64,000 nt of DNA from Elusimicrobia bacterium GWC2_64_44 (lineage in GTDB: Bacteria > Elusimicrobiota > Elusimicrobia > Elusimicrobiales > UBA9959), in the NCBI GenBank assembly GCA_001799845.1, contig MGUG01000041.1, positions 62,001 through 126,000 on the forward strand, read 5' to 3'. A model generated the notes under the pieces. It was given only the letters and a program-made list of their open reading frames with translations. It did no database searches and was not told the DNA's origin. Position 1 is the first letter of the stretch, and each line of letters begins with the position of its first letter. Below are positions 24,415 through 32,430 of this stretch, in pieces. A program made the position numbers and the translations under genes.

Positions 24415-25611
24415 ATGAAAAAATCGGTTAACCTGTTAGCTGCGGCGTTCGTAATTACCGGGCTTTCGCTGAATGCTTTCGCCACCAACGGCGACAACAT
24501 GATAGGCGTGGGCCCCACTTCCCGCGCCATGGGCGGCACGGGCATGGCTGCCCCGCAGGACGCCATCAGCGCCATCTTCTCCAACCCGGCCGCGCTGGGC
24601 CAGGTCAAAGGCGACAGTTTCAACTTTGCCGGCACCTGGTTCGCGCCGGCGGTGAAAGCTACCGTGGTCTCCGGCATGGCCGGCAACTGGAAGGTCAACA
24701 GCAAGGACCAGCCTTACGCCATCCCGGCTATCGGCCTGGCCACCCCGGTCAACGACAGGTTCACCTTCGGCATCGCCGCGTATGGCGTGTCCGGTATGGG
24801 TGTGGATTACCGCAACATGGACCCGATGAAGACCAACACCAAGGTCTCCGTCATGAAGTTCGTGCCCGCCCTCGCCTACAAGAACGGAGCGCTCTCCTAC
24901 GGCGCCGGCCTCGACATAGACTACCAGGCCGCCGACTTCGGCAAGGGCCTCTCGCACGGTTACGCGCTGGGCCTGCGCCTCGGCGCGGCTTACGAGACCG
25001 AGAAGTGGAATTTCGGCGCCACCTACGTCACCCCGCAGAACGTGACGCATGAGCGCATCTACGACTTCGACGGCGAAGGCGCCATGGGTTCCTTCAACGG
25101 CTATGACCCGCTGAAGCTCGAGAATCCCGCCCAGTACGGCGCCGGCGTAGCCTACAAAGGCCTTGATAAATGGCTGTTCACCGGCGAGGTGAAATACCTT
25201 GACTGGGGCAATGCCGACGGCTACAGCGACTTCGACTGGGAGTCCCAGACCGTCTTCGGCCTGGGCGTCCAGAACAAGACCACCGAAAAGCTGACGCTGC
25301 GCGCCGGCTGGAACTACGGCAAGAACCCGGTGAAAGAGCACCAGAACTTCAACCCGATGGGCACTACCGACGTGCAGGGCATGGCGATGAACACCTTCGG
25401 CTACGAGTATTTCCGCGTCATCGGCTTCCCCGGCATCGTGGAACACCACCTCACCCTGGGCGCGGGCTACGAGTTCTCGCCCAAGTTCGCGCTGAACGTC
25501 GGCTACAAGAAAGCCTTCTCTACGACGATCAAGGAAGTCTCCTCCGACGGTACTCTGAAGTCTGAACTTTCCGAGACCGCCTACGACTTCGGCCTCACCT
25601 TCAAGTTCTAA
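24415..25611 (+). CDS. FadL/OmpP1-type outer-membrane transport protein
   Basis: The 398-residue protein has a signal peptide (about 1-22, ending NAFA), the N-terminal FadL-type hatch region (GPTSRAMGGTGMAAPQDA and SNPAALG) and a long series of amphipathic beta strands ending in the aromatic residue Phe (LTFKF), as needed for barrel insertion. FadL proteins admit hydrophobic compounds. At the end of a sulfur operon it may import hydrophobic sulfur compounds or polysulfide, which is inference. A strong terminator follows. Confidence 0.87.
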   Translation: MKKSVNLLAAAFVITGLSLNAFATNGDNMIGVGPTSRAMGGTGMAAPQDAISAIFSNPAALGQVKGDSFNFAGTWFAPAVKATVVSGMAGNWKVNSKDQPYAIPAIGLATPVNDRFTFGIAAYGVSGMGVDYRNMDPMKTNTKVSVMKFVPALAYKNGALSYGAGLDIDYQAADFGKGLSHGYALGLRLGAAYETEKWNFGATYVTPQNVTHERIYDFDGEGAMGSFNGYDPLKLENPAQYGAGVAYKGLDKWLFTGEVKYLDWGNADGYSDFDWESQTVFGLGVQNKTTEKLTLRAGWNYGKNPVKEHQNFNPMGTTDVQGMAMNTFGYEYFRVIGFPGIVEHHLTLGAGYEFSPKFALNVGYKKAFSTTIKEVSSDGTLKSELSETAYDFGLTFKF

Positions 25612-25631
25612 GGGACCTGAAGCCAAAGAAA

Positions 25632-25656
25632 GGCCCCGCTCCGGCGGGGCCTTTTT
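25632..25656 (+). terminator. Terminator of the sulfur operon
   Basis: GGCCCCG and CGGGGCC arms (25632-25638 and 25645-25651) are followed by TTTTTATTT. The -10-like TAGAAT of the next gene begins 7 nt later. Confidence 0.88.
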
Positions 25657-25674
25657 ATTTCATAGAATAAAAAC

Positions 25675-27315
25675 ATGCAACTGCAAGGTTCAGGGGCCAT
25701 GCTCTGGCGCAAGGCCGCAGTCATAGGCAGCCTGTGGGCCGCGTCGGAGATAGTCCTCGGCAGCTTTCTAAAGAACGCGCATATACCTTTCGCCGGGCTG
25801 CTGCTCACCGGCATAGGCGTAGCCATACTCGTGGCGGGGCACCGGCTCTGGCCTGAGAAGGGCCTGCTCTGGCGCGCAGGGCTGGTCTGCGCGGCTATGA
25901 AGTCGGTCTCGCCGAGCGCGGTACTGGTTAGCCCCATGGTGGCCATCTTCGCGGAGGGCCTCTGCGCCGAACTCGGCGTGCGGCTGCTCGGCGGCAACGC
26001 AGCCGGCTATCTGCTTGCCGGCGGGCTCGCCATGAGCTGGGGGCTGCTGCACAAGATAGGAAAACTCTACATCTTCTACGGCCCCGAGGCGCTGGCGGTA
26101 TACGCGCGCGGGCTGGAGAAACTGCGGGCCTGGCTGGGCAGCCCCGGCGGGGCCTGGGAGCCGCTCGCGGCGCTGCTGGCCGGATATTTCCTTGCAGGCG
26201 CCGCGGCCGCACTTATCGGGATGCGGGCCTCCTCCTCCGGAGCTATCGTGCCTGTGCAGAGCCGGGGCGCGGATGTCTTCAAGCCCCGCTCCGGCGCGTC
26301 CGCCCCTTCTTACTCCGTATTCTTTTTTATAGTTCATCTGGCCGCCGTGGCGGCGCTGATGGTGTCCGGCAAGGTGCGCCTGGAACTGGCCGCCGCGCTG
26401 TCGGCCGGCTACGGGCTGGCCTGCGCTGTCTTCTACCGGCGCTCGGCCGCGCTGCTGGGCCGGCGCGGCCTTTGGGCCGGCCTTCTTGTCGCCTCGGTGC
26501 TGGCCGGCTGGCTGCTCGGCGACTGGGGCTCTGGCTTGCGCATGGCGGCGCGCGCCTTTGCGCTGACGCTGGGCTTCGCGGCGATCGCGCAGGAGCTGCT
26601 GAACCCGGCGGTGCGGCTGGCGCTCGAGCGCGCGGCCGGGCGGGCCTTCTTCGAGACGCTGGAATACGCCTTCGCCTCGCTGCCGCTGGTTCTGGGGTCG
26701 CTGCCGTCGGGCCGGGACATGCTGCTGCGGCCGGCGGCCTCGCTGCGCACTGTCATAGGCCGGGCGCCATGCCTGCTGGAGCGCGAGCGCCGCAGGGTGT
26801 ACATAATAACGGGCGGGCACGGTTCCGGTAAAAGCACTCTCGTGAAAGGCGTTGCCGGCCTGCTGCAAGAGCGCGGTTTGCGTCCCGCCGGGATAATGGC
26901 CGAAGGGCTTTGGCGGGCCGGCATCCGGGACGGCTTTGACCTGGTGGACCTCTCATCCGGCGTGAAAACTCCGCTCTGCCGCCGGGAAACCGGCGGAAAA
27001 ATACGCGCCGGCGAGTTTCGCTTCTTCGAGGGCGGGCTGGCCGCCGGGCGGCTGGCGCTGTCTGCTGAAAGCGTACGGCCTGCCGCGGCCGTCTTCCTGG
27101 ATGAAATAGGTTTCCTGGAGCTGGAGGGCGGCGGGTGGGCGCCTGAGCTGACCGCGCTGCTGGGGGCCGGCGGTCCGCCGGTTATCGTGGTTGTACGCGA
27201 CTACCTGCTGGAGAAAGTCCTGGCCCGCTGGCGCCTGAAACCTTCCGCGGTCTGGAAAGCCGGAAAGACCGGCCCTGCTGACGCAATGACGCTGCTGGCC
27301 GCTGCCATTGACTAG
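25675..27315 (+). CDS. Membrane protein fused to a THEP1-type NTPase
   Basis: The 546-residue protein has about eight to ten hydrophobic helices in residues 1-350, and a soluble C-terminal P-loop domain. Walker A is GGHGSGKS (380-387) and Walker B is FLDEIGFLEL, with Asp476-Glu477, the DEIG form typical of THEP1/NTPase_1 proteins, which hydrolyse nucleotides or act on RNA ends. RAGEFRFFEGGL is another family-like segment. THEP1 proteins are normally about 180-residue soluble enzymes, so a membrane-anchored fusion is unusual. TAGAAT (25663-25668) lies 6 nt before ATG, giving a leaderless mRNA. It overlaps the promoter of the DUF134 gene. Confidence 0.75.
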   Translation: MQLQGSGAMLWRKAAVIGSLWAASEIVLGSFLKNAHIPFAGLLLTGIGVAILVAGHRLWPEKGLLWRAGLVCAAMKSVSPSAVLVSPMVAIFAEGLCAELGVRLLGGNAAGYLLAGGLAMSWGLLHKIGKLYIFYGPEALAVYARGLEKLRAWLGSPGGAWEPLAALLAGYFLAGAAAALIGMRASSSGAIVPVQSRGADVFKPRSGASAPSYSVFFFIVHLAAVAALMVSGKVRLELAAALSAGYGLACAVFYRRSAALLGRRGLWAGLLVASVLAGWLLGDWGSGLRMAARAFALTLGFAAIAQELLNPAVRLALERAAGRAFFETLEYAFASLPLVLGSLPSGRDMLLRPAASLRTVIGRAPCLLERERRRVYIITGGHGSGKSTLVKGVAGLLQERGLRPAGIMAEGLWRAGIRDGFDLVDLSSGVKTPLCRRETGGKIRAGEFRFFEGGLAAGRLALSAESVRPAAAVFLDEIGFLELEGGGWAPELTALLGAGGPPVIVVVRDYLLEKVLARWRLKPSAVWKAGKTGPADAMTLLAAAID

Positions 27316-27361
27316 CGAGCTTCAACTTGTTAATATTAGTTATTGGCATATGCCAATAACT
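27308..27361 (+). promoter_or_regulatory. Promoter and perfect palindromic operator of the DUF134 cluster
   Basis: TTGACT (27308-27313), 17 bp, TAATAT (27331-27336). Immediately behind it the 24-bp sequence at 27338-27361, with half-site AGTTATTGGCAT, is a perfect palindrome that ends at the base before ATG 27362. A protein bound there would cover the transcription start and the start codon. The DUF134 product is the likely binder. Confidence 0.8.
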
Positions 27362-27682
27362 ATGACCCGTCCCCTGAAAATAAGAAAAGTCACCTCCGCG
27401 CCGCGCGCCTATTATTTCAAACCGCGGGCGGTGCCGCTCTGCGAGCTGGAGGAGATAACCCTGCAGCTCGACGAGCTGCAGGCGCTGGAGCATGCCGACC
27501 TGAAGCGCCGGGGGCAGGCGGACGCGGCCGCCGCCATGCGGGTCTCGCGGCAGACCTTCGGCAATATACTCGCTTCCGCCAGGCGGAAGCTGGCCGACGC
27601 CGTGGTGAACGGCAAGGCCCTAAAGATAGAGGGCGGCCCGGTGGAACTGAGCCGGCCGCACTGCGGAGGAAAACACAAATGA
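27362..27682 (+). CDS. DUF134 family DNA-binding protein
   Basis: The 106-residue protein begins TRPLKIRKV followed by YYFKPRAVPL, the usual start of DUF134 proteins, which fixes the ATG at 27362 rather than an earlier in-frame ATG at the palindrome. The C-terminal half is a sigma-region-4-like helix-turn-helix (AAAAMRVSRQTFGNILASAR). DUF134 genes commonly stand next to NifX/NifB-type metal-cluster genes in anaerobes, as here; the next gene overlaps by 4 bp. Autoregulation through the palindrome is inferred. Confidence 0.88.
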   Translation: MTRPLKIRKVTSAPRAYYFKPRAVPLCELEEITLQLDELQALEHADLKRRGQADAAAAMRVSRQTFGNILASARRKLADAVVNGKALKIEGGPVELSRPHCGGKHK

Positions 27683-28044
27683 ACATCTGCGTACCCGTGG
27701 AAAACAATGACGGCCTGAAGTCCAAGGTCTTCGGCCATTTCGGCAGCGCGCCTTTCTTCGCCATCTGCGAGGTGGAAAGCGCCAAGGTGGAGTTCCTGGA
27801 TAACGGCAACCAGCACCATGAGCACGGCCAGTGCAACCCGTTGGGGGCCATAGCCGGCAAAAAAGTCTCCGCCATACTCGTCGGGGGCATAGGGGCGCGC
27901 GCGCTCCAGCACCTGAACGCGGGCGGCATAAAGGCCTACCGCTCGCCGCAGGGGCCGCTCTCCCAGGCGCTTGAAATGTTCAAGAAGCGGGAACTGCCCG
28001 AGATACTGCCCACCGACTGCTGCCAGGGGCATGGCTGCCATTAA
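27679..28044 (+). CDS. Dinitrogenase iron-molybdenum cofactor family protein (NifX-like)
   Basis: The 121-residue protein has the RNaseH-like NifX/NifB C-terminal fold: MNICVPVENNDG, SKVFGHFGSAPFFAI and ILVGGIGARAL are family signatures. The C-terminus ends DCCQGHGCH, a Cys/His-rich tail able to bind metal. No nitrogenase genes are present, so, like many such proteins in anaerobes, it probably carries or inserts an iron-sulfur or other metal cluster. It overlaps both neighbours. Confidence 0.88.
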   Translation: MNICVPVENNDGLKSKVFGHFGSAPFFAICEVESAKVEFLDNGNQHHEHGQCNPLGAIAGKKVSAILVGGIGARALQHLNAGGIKAYRSPQGPLSQALEMFKKRELPEILPTDCCQGHGCH

Positions 28045-28444
28045 CCACCGCCTGCACGGCCACTGCGTGGCCTGCGGGCCTGAGAACGCCATTGGCCTGC
28101 GCCTGAAGTTCAGCCCGCAGGCCGACGGTTCCGTGGAAGGCGCGGCTTTCTGCGCCAAGGCCCTTACAGGTTACGACGGGCTGCTGCACGGCGGCGTGGC
28201 CGCCCTGATGCTCGATAGCGCCATGACCAACTGCCTGTTCGCGGCCGGAGTAACGGCCCTTACCGGGGAGCTGGCGCTAAAGTACAGGGCCCCGGTTAAA
28301 ATAGGCCGGGCAGTAGCGCTTAAAGCCTGGATAGAGAAGGATCACGACCCTCTGTTTTTATTGCGGTCCGAGCTAAGCCAGGACGGCGCGCTGAAAGTCT
28401 CCGGGGAAGCGAAATTCATGCGCAGCGCCGCCGCGGGGGAATGA
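28031..28444 (+). CDS. PaaI-type hotdog thioesterase
   Basis: The 137-residue hotdog protein has the family helix with GLLHGGVAALMLDSAM and the GELALKYRAPVKIGR strand. PaaI-type enzymes hydrolyse acyl-CoA thioesters. The ATG at 28031 is preferred; it overlaps the NifX-like gene by 14 bp. An N-terminal HCVACGPEN pair of cysteines is common in this subgroup. Its substrate and its link to the surrounding metal-cluster proteins are unknown. Confidence 0.85.
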   Translation: MAAINHRLHGHCVACGPENAIGLRLKFSPQADGSVEGAAFCAKALTGYDGLLHGGVAALMLDSAMTNCLFAAGVTALTGELALKYRAPVKIGRAVALKAWIEKDHDPLFLLRSELSQDGALKVSGEAKFMRSAAAGE

Positions 28445-28806
28445 TGGAAGACAGGAAAATGGCTTTAGAAGAAGCCCTTAAAACCTATGCCGGCCGCCTG
28501 AACGATCCGGACGCGTCCGCCTCTGTCACCGGCCCCTGCGGCGACACGATGGAGTTCTACCTCAATATAAGCGACAACAGGGTTTCCGGCATACGTTTCC
28601 ACGCCGACGGCTGCGGTTACACCTCCGCCTGCGGGGCCGTGGCCGCCTTCTATGCCGACGGGCGCCGGCTGGAAGAGGCCATGTTCGTCTCTCCCGGGCT
28701 GATCCTGAAGACCCTGGGAAACGTCCCGGAGGACCACCGACACTGCGCCATCCTCGCCGCTACCACGCTATACAAAGCGCTGGCGGACCATCTGCTGAAG
28801 GACTGA
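28441..28806 (+). CDS. NifU/IscU-type iron-sulfur scaffold protein
   Basis: The 121-residue protein keeps the IscU active-site set: Cys33 and Asp35 in GPCGD, Cys58 in DGCGYT, and His101-Cys102. An extra Cys64 is close by. Such scaffolds build [2Fe-2S] clusters with a cysteine desulfurase; none is encoded in the window. It is a short N-domain-only form, overlaps the thioesterase gene by 4 bp and stands 6 bp before the NapH-like gene, consistent with delivering clusters to it or to the NifX-like protein. Confidence 0.87.
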   Translation: MMEDRKMALEEALKTYAGRLNDPDASASVTGPCGDTMEFYLNISDNRVSGIRFHADGCGYTSACGAVAAFYADGRRLEEAMFVSPGLILKTLGNVPEDHRHCAILAATTLYKALADHLLKD

Positions 28807-28812
28807 CATGTA

Positions 28813-29952
28813 ATGATGAAGCACTTAAGAACTTTCGCCTCGGCTGCGGGGCTGGCGGCGTTGGTGATAGGCGGGTCGCTGCTGTCCTCCGGCCTGTGGG
28901 GGGAAAAACCTGAAAAAGCCGGAGCCGCGGAACTGCGGCTCGTTTATACTCCCGGGATGACGGCGGCGCAGTTCGCCGAGGCCAACGCCCTGCCCGGCGA
29001 GGTGGCCGCCGCGGCCTTCAACAGCCGCGGCTCCATGCCGTACTACGACGCAGACAAACTGCCGCCGGACGGCCTGCGCGCTTCTGTGGAGCGTGAGCTG
29101 GCCCTCCATAACGAGCACGCGTCCAAGAACTGGCGCAAGATAGCGCTGAAGTTCGTAATGTGGTTCGCCTTCCTGGGAGTAGTGTTCACGCTGCTGCGGC
29201 GCGGCCTGGTGACGGGTGTGCTGCGCAACTGGCTCTATTTTGCCTCGGCGCTGCTCTTCGGCGTGGCGCTGGGCTCCGACCCCAGCCCTATGGGTACGGT
29301 GAAGGACGCTATCGTGCTTTACGCGGGCAGCGGCGCTGTTTTCCCGCCCCGCCTGATCGCTTTCGGCGTTTTTCTGCTGCTGGTCGTGCTGGCCAACAAG
29401 TTCATCTGCTCCTGGGGCTGCCAGCTCGGCGTGCTGCAGGACCTGCTGTTCCGCTTCGGCCGGAGCGGCGGCCTGAAGCAGTACAAGCCGCCTTTCTCCG
29501 TCACCAATACAGTGCGCGTGCTGGCGCTGGCCGCTGTGATCGTCTCCGCCTTTCTGGGCAGCGACATTATCGGGGCGGTAGACCCGTTCAAGATCTATAA
29601 CCCGGTGATCCTGAGCCTCTGGGGCTGGGCCTTCGTCACGCTGCTGCTGGCGGCAAGCCTATTCGTCTACCGGCCCTGGTGCCACCTGTTCTGCCCCTTC
29701 GGCCTCGCCGGCTGGCTGGCGGAAAAGATCAGCGTTTACCATGTGACCGTGGCTTACGACAAGTGCGCGGCCTGCGGCGCCTGCGAGAGGGCCTGCCCTT
29801 CCACGGTAATGGGCGCGATACTGAAGCGCGACCGGGCTATACCCGACTGCTTCTCCTGCGGCGACTGCCTGGCCGCCTGCCCGCACGGGGCCGTCTCGTT
29901 CTCGGCCGAACGCCGCCAGGTGCCGCCGCCTGGCAAATTCGCAAAAAGCTAG
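28813..29952 (+). CDS. NapH/polyferredoxin-type membrane iron-sulfur protein
   Basis: The 379-residue protein has an N-terminal span, a periplasmic segment of about 80 residues, then four or five helices with the CSWGCQLGVLQD and YRPWCHLFCPFG motifs typical of NapH/NosR/RdxB proteins, and a C-terminal ferredoxin with two CxxCxxCxxxCP clusters (KCAACGACERACP, DCFSCGDCLAACP). It should move electrons between quinol and a partner across or along the membrane. Two ATG codons (28813 and 28816) are possible. It closes the DUF134 cluster. Confidence 0.85.
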   Translation: MMKHLRTFASAAGLAALVIGGSLLSSGLWGEKPEKAGAAELRLVYTPGMTAAQFAEANALPGEVAAAAFNSRGSMPYYDADKLPPDGLRASVERELALHNEHASKNWRKIALKFVMWFAFLGVVFTLLRRGLVTGVLRNWLYFASALLFGVALGSDPSPMGTVKDAIVLYAGSGAVFPPRLIAFGVFLLLVVLANKFICSWGCQLGVLQDLLFRFGRSGGLKQYKPPFSVTNTVRVLALAAVIVSAFLGSDIIGAVDPFKIYNPVILSLWGWAFVTLLLAASLFVYRPWCHLFCPFGLAGWLAEKISVYHVTVAYDKCAACGACERACPSTVMGAILKRDRAIPDCFSCGDCLAACPHGAVSFSAERRQVPPPGKFAKS

Positions 29953-29963
29953 AATATAGTTGA

Positions 29964-30236
29964 ATGAAATTCCGGGTTATCAAAACCTTGCTGTGCCTGG
30001 CGTTCGCGGCCCTGTCCGCTGGCGCCTGGGATTTGCACATGCTCGGCCCCGCCCACCAGGCGGGTGAGCCCTGCCAGGTCTGCGCCGTGGCAGCCTCACC
30101 GGAACTTAACTCCGACTGCGGCAGCGAGCTGCTGGCCCGCCCTGATAATTTTGTTAGCGCAGTGGCCGCCCTCCCCGGGCTGCCCGCGGAAACTCCGTTC
30201 ATAGCGGCCTTCCTCGGCCGCGCACCTCCCCGCTAA
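29964..30236 (+). CDS. Small exported protein of unknown function
   Basis: The 90-residue product has a signal peptide (about 1-21) and a short mature chain with the cysteine pair in GEPCQVCAVA and another Cys in NSDCGS. HMLGPAHQAG supplies two histidines, so a metal-binding role is possible. TAGAAT (29950-29955) lies 8 nt before ATG, implying a leaderless transcript separate from the NapH-like gene. A terminator overlaps the stop codon. Confidence 0.62.
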   Translation: MKFRVIKTLLCLAFAALSAGAWDLHMLGPAHQAGEPCQVCAVAASPELNSDCGSELLARPDNFVSAVAALPGLPAETPFIAAFLGRAPPR

Positions 30237-30262
30237 AAAGGCCGACGCTGCCTTTTTTGTTT
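30235..30262 (+). terminator. Intrinsic terminator
   Basis: AAAAAGGC (30235-30242) and GCCTTTTT (30250-30257) form an 8-bp stem followed by TGTTTT. The same stem with a different loop occurs at 46645-46667. Confidence 0.8.
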
Positions 30263-30324
30263 TCAACCCTTCAAGAGGCGCTGCCGCCTTTTGAGGCGCG
30301 CATCGATACATCGGGAGGAGAGCT

Positions 30325-31464
30325 ATGAGGAAAATCATTGTTTTAGCGTTGTTGTCGGGAGTTTGCGGCGCCGCCCTGGCCCAGGAGGCCGGCACGCCGC
30401 CGCAGGGCCTGCGCGGCACCCCAGCCAATCTGCCGGACATCAGCGTGATAGGCGTTATCGAGGGTCATACCAGTTCAAACAAGGCCGACGACACCCGCGA
30501 CAAATTGGAGTTCAGCGAGGTGGAGACGGCCTTCCAGGGCTATATCTACCCGGAGATGAAGGCCGACGTGTTCCTGGCCCTTCACAAGCACGGCACGGAG
30601 TACGAAAGCGAGATCTGCGAGGCCAAGGTATCTTTCCTGCGCCTGGCCGACGGGCTGTCCGCAGAAGTGGGTAAGGTGAACGCCGAGTTCGGCAAGCTGA
30701 ACAAGGCGCACACTCATACCCGCCTGATGATAGACCAGCCGGCGGTACTGACCAACTTCCTGGGCACGCACGCCTTTAACCCGCAGGGCGCGGCGCTCAA
30801 GTACCTGCTGCCGCTGCCTTTTTACGCGCAGGCGCAGGCAGGCGCCTGGAACATGGCCGGCCACGAGCATCACGTGGAGGGAGACAATACCGCCGAAGTG
30901 CTGGACGTGGATCAAAGCACCGTTACGGTGGTGCTGGCCCCGGAGGAGACCGAGGACTTCTCGCCGGCGGGCAAGGTGTACACCGCACGCCTCAATATGT
31001 CTTTCCCGCTCGGCTCCGGAAGCGAACTGGAGCTGGGCGGCAGCGCCCTCAAGGGCAAAGGCAGCCATTGGGAGCATCACGAGGACAATATAAAGATCGC
31101 CGGCGCGGACTTCACGCTGAAGTTCTGGCCCGACGCCTACCGGCGCTTTACGCTGCAGGGAGAATATATGCGGCTCACGCGTGAGGTGCCCGTGGGCACG
31201 CTCAAGCGCGACGGCCTGTACCTGTTCGCCAATTACCGGGCCTCCAAGTACTGGAACTTCGGGGCGCGCTTCGACTACGCCGAGAACGCCTTCCCGGCTA
31301 TAACCTATGAGCGCGACTATGCCCTGATAGCCACGCGCAACCTCACCGAGACCACCACGCTGCGCGCCCAGTACAAGCATATCAACCTCTCCGGCGAGAA
31401 GACGGACGAGGGCTGGGTGCAGCTGACCTTCGGCCTTGGCCCGCACAGCCATGACCTGGAATAA
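30325..31464 (+). CDS. Outer-membrane barrel protein linked to metal uptake
   Basis: The 379-residue protein has a signal peptide (about 1-19), many amphipathic strands and a histidine-rich periplasmic or loop segment (MAGHEHHVEGD; another at HWEHHED; C-terminus GPHSHDLE). It ends in beta strands rather than a plug domain, so it looks like a porin. GGGAGGAG precedes ATG. The znuA-like gene starts 10 bp later, which suggests this is the outer-membrane port for the same metal, probably zinc. Confidence 0.78.
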   Translation: MRKIIVLALLSGVCGAALAQEAGTPPQGLRGTPANLPDISVIGVIEGHTSSNKADDTRDKLEFSEVETAFQGYIYPEMKADVFLALHKHGTEYESEICEAKVSFLRLADGLSAEVGKVNAEFGKLNKAHTHTRLMIDQPAVLTNFLGTHAFNPQGAALKYLLPLPFYAQAQAGAWNMAGHEHHVEGDNTAEVLDVDQSTVTVVLAPEETEDFSPAGKVYTARLNMSFPLGSGSELELGGSALKGKGSHWEHHEDNIKIAGADFTLKFWPDAYRRFTLQGEYMRLTREVPVGTLKRDGLYLFANYRASKYWNFGARFDYAENAFPAITYERDYALIATRNLTETTTLRAQYKHINLSGEKTDEGWVQLTFGLGPHSHDLE

Positions 31465-31474
31465 GGACGAAACC

Positions 31475-32380
31475 ATGAAAAAACTATTCTTGACCGCCGC
31501 CGCGCTGGCCCTCTGGGCCGGCGCCGCGCGCGCGGAAATAAAAGTCGTGACCGCCTCTTCCGACCTTAAGTACATCTGCGAACGCGTGGGCGGCGCGGAG
31601 GTAAAGGTTGAAAGCCTCTCTTCCGGCGACCAGGACCTGCATATGGTGGAGCCGCGCCCCAGCATGGTCTTCAAGCTCAAGAAGGCCGACCTGCTGTTGC
31701 GCGTCGGGCTGGACCTGGATATGTGGGTGGACAGCTTGATAAACGCCGCGCGCAACCCGCGCCTGTTCTACGGCGCGGCCGGTTATGTTGACGCCTCGGC
31801 CGGGATGGCCCTGCTGGAGAAACCCGAGGGCAAGGTGGACGCCTCCATGGGCGACATCCATATCTACGGCAACCCGCATTACTGGCTGGACCCGGCCAAC
31901 GCGAAGACAATGGCAAAGAATATACTGGCCGGCCTCAAGCGGGCCGCGCCGGAGAAGTGCGCGGAGTTCGACGCCAATTACGCGGCCTTCATAAAAGAGA
32001 CGGACGAGAAGCTGGCAGGCTGGCAACAGCGCATGGCGCCGCTAAAGGGTCTGAAAGTAGTGACCTATCATAGTTCCTGGCCTTACTTCGCCGCGCGTTT
32101 CGGGCTGGACGTGGCCGGCCACGTGGAGCCCAAGCCGGGCATACCGCCTTCCGCCTCCCACCTGGACGGCCTGGTGAAGAAGATGAAGGCGGAGAACGTA
32201 AAGGTGATACTGACCGAGAGCTATTACCCGCGCAAAGGCCCGGATTTCCTGGCCGGCAAGACTGGCGCGGCGGTGGTGACCGCGGCGGTGAGCGCCGGCG
32301 GAACCAAGGACGTCGGGACCTACTTTGACGTGTTCGAGAGGGTAATAACGGAACTGGAAAAAGCCGCGGAGAAGAAATAG
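31475..32380 (+). CDS. znuA: Zinc/manganese ABC transporter substrate-binding protein
   Basis: The 301-residue periplasmic protein (cluster A-I family) has a signal peptide (1-20) and the expected ligands: His in DLHMVEP, His in NPHYWLDP, His in VTYHSSWPYF and an acidic residue in ILTESYYP. There is no long His-rich loop, which is usual in strict zinc ZnuA; manganese or iron remain possible. I start at ATG 31475; the in-frame GTG at 31436 lies in the preceding gene. Confidence 0.87.
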   Translation: MKKLFLTAAALALWAGAARAEIKVVTASSDLKYICERVGGAEVKVESLSSGDQDLHMVEPRPSMVFKLKKADLLLRVGLDLDMWVDSLINAARNPRLFYGAAGYVDASAGMALLEKPEGKVDASMGDIHIYGNPHYWLDPANAKTMAKNILAGLKRAAPEKCAEFDANYAAFIKETDEKLAGWQQRMAPLKGLKVVTYHSSWPYFAARFGLDVAGHVEPKPGIPPSASHLDGLVKKMKAENVKVILTESYYPRKGPDFLAGKTGAAVVTAAVSAGGTKDVGTYFDVFERVITELEKAAEKK

Positions 32381-32389
32381 TCATACGTT

Positions 32390-32413
32390 CCCGGGGCGGC
32401 TGGCCGCCCCGGG
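32390..32413 (+). other. Strong hairpin without T-tract between binding protein and permease genes
   Basis: CCCGGGGCGGC (32390-32400) and GCCGCCCCGGG (32403-32413) form an 11-bp GC stem with a 2-nt loop. No T-run follows, so it may protect the upstream mRNA and raise binding protein over permease rather than terminate. Confidence 0.6.
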
Positions 32414-32430
32414 GCGTTCAAAAGGAATTT

